From positions 1,178,001 through 1,242,000 of the forward strand of contig CAXXXL010000003.1 in assembly GCA_963666505.2 (NCBI GenBank): a stretch of DNA of 64,000 bases, read 5' to 3'. This document shows positions 61,693 through 64,000 of the stretch, one piece after another; within the stretch, counting starts at the first letter, position 1; each line of letters begins with the position of its first letter. The DNA is from JABGQS01 sp963666505 (GTDB lineage Bacteria; Bacillota; Clostridia; Christensenellales; SZUA-584). The translations under genes were made by a program, and so were the position numbers. The notes beneath the pieces were generated by a model, which made no database searches, was not told the DNA's origin, and worked only from the letters and a program-made list of their open reading frames with translations.

Positions 61693-62418
61693 ATGGTTGA
61701 TAAATCTAATGGAATTCCTGCATATAAACAAATCGCAACATCTATTCGAATGGATATTGCAAGAGGAGTATATCCTGAAGGAAGCAAATTGCCAAACGAA
61801 GATGAACTTGCGAGAATGCATGGAGTCTCACGTGGTACAGTAAGGCAGGCGATTGGCGATCTATCTAATCAGGGTATTGTTAAAAGAATACACGGCAGCG
61901 GAACTTTTGTATGCGAACCCGGTGATGTATGCAAGATAGAAACGGATCATTTCATATCTTTTTTAGACAGCCTTGAAAATGCCGGCGGGTCTGTAGACAC
62001 AGTGGTTTTAGACAGGAGTATTACAAAACCGCAAGAACAGCTATGTGATGCTTTACCAGCGGGTATCGATTTATTTTCAATCAAACGGCTGCGAAAAAAA
62101 GATGGCAGGGCTATAATGTTTTCGATAGATATTATACCCGTGGACATTGCTCCGGGTATTGATGCAAAGTATAGAGATGATAAATCTGTTTATGATTTTT
62201 TAGAGAAAGAATATTCACTGCGAGTAAGCAAAGTCAAGCGCATTTTTTATGCCATTGCAGCAAACGGCGAAGTTGCCAAGGCGCTATCGCTTAAAGAGGG
62301 CGAACCGATATTTTATATTAAACAGCAGGCGTTCGATGACTTTGGCCGATGTGTTGACTTTGCCAACCTTTATATAAAAAGCGAATTGATGCATTTTTCA
62401 ATTTTAACTTCACGGTAG
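61693..62418 (+). CDS. GntR/HutC-family transcriptional regulator
   Basis: A 241-residue repressor. The ATG at 61693 follows GCGGAGGAG; the longer frame from 61660 starts within the -10 box. The N-terminal winged helix (PAYKQIATSIRMDIARGVYPEGSKLPNEDELARMHGVSRGTVRQAI in sequence, residues 8-55) is that of GntR, and the C-terminal UTRA domain (about 85-235) ends IFYIKQQAFDDFGRCVDFANLYIKSE, which binds a small ligand in HutC-type proteins. It is divergent from the FAD-oxidoreductase gene, and the shared GACGTATATA motifs suggest it controls both. Confidence 0.92.
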   Translation: MVDKSNGIPAYKQIATSIRMDIARGVYPEGSKLPNEDELARMHGVSRGTVRQAIGDLSNQGIVKRIHGSGTFVCEPGDVCKIETDHFISFLDSLENAGGSVDTVVLDRSITKPQEQLCDALPAGIDLFSIKRLRKKDGRAIMFSIDIIPVDIAPGIDAKYRDDKSVYDFLEKEYSLRVSKVKRIFYAIAANGEVAKALSLKEGEPIFYIKQQAFDDFGRCVDFANLYIKSELMHFSILTSR

Positions 62419-62438
62419 ATAGCTTGCAAGGCAAGTAA

Positions 62439-62485
62439 TCAAAAAGCCCTGTGTAGGGCTTTTTGAAGGGGGAGCATTCGAATCA
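62439..62485. repeat. Right copy of the terminator/tRNA-end-like direct repeat
   Basis: Holds TCAAAAAGCCCT, AGGGCTTTT, GGAGCAT and TCGAATCA in the same order and direction as 60071-60125. The two copies bound the 2.3-kb FAD-oxidoreductase/gntR unit. Confidence 0.45.
62441..62466 (+). terminator. Terminator of gntR
   Basis: A perfect 10-bp stem AAAAAGCCCT with AGGGCTTTTT and a four-base loop ending in Ts, 22 bp after the stop. Confidence 0.85.
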
Positions 62486-62681
62486 AATTAAGAACTTTTT
62501 TGTATTCTTAGGTGGGTTTGGAGTGACGATATTTCTATAGGCACTCTCTCGACTATTGAATACTTTTTTTAGCCAGGATGTCAAGACTCATCTGCACATA
62601 TTTAGTAATTTTTTAGGCTGCGTTGCAGTTGTAGTTATTATAAGGGTAAATCATAGCCTTTCAGTTTTAGTTTTTTAGATA

Positions 62682-63482
62682 TTACATGAGGCGTTTCTTA
62701 TTTTTCTGAACCAAAACCACTATGATTACAATGGCTGTAATAATAAGCAATGCGCCGACAGCTGCTATAATCCATACGTAAGTGGGGATTATAGATCTGT
62801 AAAAAGGCTCTCGATAAGGTTCTTCAAAATGTTCATTCTCAGGACCCCAATCTTCGTGGAACTCCTCTGGCATCATATCCTCATGGAACTCCTCTGGCAT
62901 CATATCTTCATGGAACTCCTCTGGCGGGGGCGGTGCAGGATCACCCTTAGGCTGGGGATTAGACGGCGGCTGTGGCACGGGTGCAGCTGTTGACTGTGGC
63001 GCTGCCACCTGGTTATGCTCAAAAGTCACATTGCTGTATCCGTAGTTATAGTTGTTATCTACAAAATACTCAATGACAATCGTTTTTGTATACTCAGTAA
63101 ACATAATGCTTAGTTCACAATTGACCTGAGGTGTAATATTAACTTTAACGTCCTCATGCGCTCCGAGAGCAAGAGTTATATCACAGGGCAATCCTGAAGG
63201 AACATTCGGATCAACCAAATGTGTCTGCACCATCGTAGTGACCGGTATATTTTTTAGGCGGAACTCACACGAACCGTCCTTGCCTGTTGTTTTAGTATTT
63301 TTTCCGAATTGGATGCTTACACCTTTATAAGGCCCTTGCTGGTTTTTAACTACAAAACGTACGTCCACAGTAGCTGATGCCGCTGCATGTGCAGGAGCCG
63401 CAAGTGCGGGAGCTATAAATAGTGTTACCAATAAAAATACCAAAAGTGTTGTAATAAGTTTCTTAGTGTTATTGTTTTTCAT
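62682..63482 (-). CDS. Membrane-anchored exported protein with PEEFHEDMM repeats
   Basis: A 266-residue protein. It has a signal peptide (residues 1-34, LAAPAHAAA), a beta-rich domain (35-150) with GPYKGVSIQFGKNTKTTGKDGSCEF resembling a carboxypeptidase-regulatory or Cna-B-like fold, a Pro/Gln-rich linker (157-185), three acidic repeats with EEFHED cores, a membrane helix (about 236-258) and a basic KNKKRLM tail. It should be exposed outside and held by the C-terminal helix, as in the giant surface protein. It is preceded 26 bp upstream by the small 106-residue gene. Confidence 0.75.
   Translation of the reverse strand: MKNNNTKKLITTLLVFLLVTLFIAPALAAPAHAAASATVDVRFVVKNQQGPYKGVSIQFGKNTKTTGKDGSCEFRLKNIPVTTMVQTHLVDPNVPSGLPCDITLALGAHEDVKVNITPQVNCELSIMFTEYTKTIVIEYFVDNNYNYGYSNVTFEHNQVAAPQSTAAPVPQPPSNPQPKGDPAPPPPEEFHEDMMPEEFHEDMMPEEFHEDWGPENEHFEEPYREPFYRSIIPTYVWIIAAVGALLIITAIVIIVVLVQKNKKRLM
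62856..62925 (-). repeat. 27-bp tandem repeats
   Basis: Nearly identical 27-bp units, two full and a partial third, encode the nonapeptide PEEFHEDMM. They form the acidic, histidine-containing stalk of the surface protein; a metal-binding role is possible. Confidence 0.8.
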
Positions 63483-63508
63483 GATTATCTCCTTTTATAC
63501 TTTATTTT

Positions 63509-63829
63509 TTATGCAATAGGCATATGCCCCAGCATTAAAAGCAATTCATTGATACTATGCATGGGTCTTTTTTCTTGTTCAGTCTCATCACATATCCATG
63601 CTTGAATACGGACAATATCGTCTAGCTGGTGAATGGTTATTATTGTTTTAGCTTTTTCTTGAATACGGTTATAACAATATGTGACGTTATTTATATCAAC
63701 TAAGTTTTCTGTGTAGGTTTTCGAGCACTTAACAAACTCGTTTTCTACTGCCCAGTCACATACTATTTTTTCTATATCGTGTTTTACACACAAATCTATA
63801 ACCATCTTCATTTTCATCTTTTCAAACAA
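63509..63829 (-). CDS. Hypothetical protein, 106 residues
   Basis: Not recognised. A soluble small alpha/beta protein with no signal peptide, three cysteines (positions 14, 24 and 35), a CYNRIQEKAKTIITIHQLDDIVRIQAWICDE core and an LLLMLGHMP ending. It is the first gene of an apparent two-gene unit with the surface protein downstream (26 bp gap). Start choice among MFEKMKMKM is uncertain. Confidence 0.5.
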   Translation of the reverse strand: MFEKMKMKMVIDLCVKHDIEKIVCDWAVENEFVKCSKTYTENLVDINNVTYCYNRIQEKAKTIITIHQLDDIVRIQAWICDETEQEKRPMHSINELLLMLGHMPIA

Positions 63830-63882
63830 CCTTACAAATATTTATTTGTTTCTCTTATCTTTATTATTGCAGTTTATTTTGC

Positions 63883-63914
63883 AAAAGAATAGTGAGCCCA
63901 AAGCTCACCATTCT
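63883..63914 (-). terminator. Terminator of the gene at the right edge
   Basis: A 12-bp stem with one mismatch (63914-63903 with 63897-63886) and a five-base loop runs into TTTT on the minus strand, 20 bp after the stop codon. Confidence 0.7.
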
Positions 63915-63933
63915 TTCTATACAATCTGCTTAA

Positions 63934-64000
63934 TTATCCTGCAAAACCATTGAATGTCACTTCTATTACCTTGCCCTGCCCGGGTGTTTCCATGACCATA
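63934..64000 (-). CDS. C-terminal end of a gene cut by the right edge
   Basis: The frame runs from the right edge through METPGQGKVIEVTFNGFAG to a stop at 63936-63934, and is followed by a terminator in the same direction. Only 22 codons are visible and the family cannot be named. Confidence 0.45.
   Translation of the reverse strand, partial: MVMETPGQGKVIEVTFNGFAG

Overview
The window looks like chromosomal DNA of a low-to-moderate GC Bacillota (Firmicutes), most likely a member of the Clostridia. The grounds are a Bacillus-type PurR repressor, a FAH-yerC-pcrA-ligA gene order, strong AGGAGG ribosome sites with occasional TTG and GTG starts, sigma-A style promoters, and many short operons. 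No rRNA, intact tRNA or CRISPR array was seen.

Layout. 1-6.3 kb: end of a class III (GSA-type) aminotransferase, an AT-rich toroid-fold hypothetical, an exported subtilisin-like protein, and a lyase/URO-D pair on the minus strand. 6.3-12.9 kb: a consensus promoter, a long leader, and a five-gene oligopeptide-type ABC importer. 13.1-17.7 kb: an amino-sugar catabolic operon (DapA/NanA-type lyase, two related small proteins, NagA, NagB-like deaminase, YhcH-type protein). 17.7-23.5 kb: a second operon (SDR, archaeal-type TIM homologue, YjbQ, Gfo/Idh/MocA, nitroreductase, two FAH-like proteins, GNAT). Together 1-23 kb looks like one uptake and degradation locus for an unidentified N-acylated amino sugar or related acid.

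23.5-30.4 kb: MATE pump with its MarR regulator, a divergent amidohydrolase, a methyltransferase, purR and murC. 30.4-35.9 kb is an AT-rich accessory insert between murC and ligA. It holds a translationally coupled zinc-ribbon/TIR protein pair (candidate defence module), a decayed copy of the ligA 3' end, a probably truncated gene, an IS256-family element and an IS1182-family element inserted at the IS256 end. 35.9-41.1 kb: ligA, pcrA, yerC and a FAH gene in one operon.

41.3-48.3 kb: one 2331-residue membrane-anchored surface protein with CSPG/cadherin-like domains, a large internal duplication and six 120-bp calcium-binding repeats. 48.5-55.5 kb: TspO-like protein, SnoaL-like protein, SDR, a CrtI-type oxidoreductase, and an operon of CrtQ-like glycosyltransferase, CrtO-like acyltransferase and uvsE. 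55.8-59.8 kb: HD-GYP response regulator, PAS-only protein and a convergent membrane histidine kinase. 60-62.5 kb: a divergent FAD-oxidoreductase/GntR pair bounded by similar direct repeats. 62.7-64 kb: a small surface-protein operon and the end of a further gene running off the right edge.
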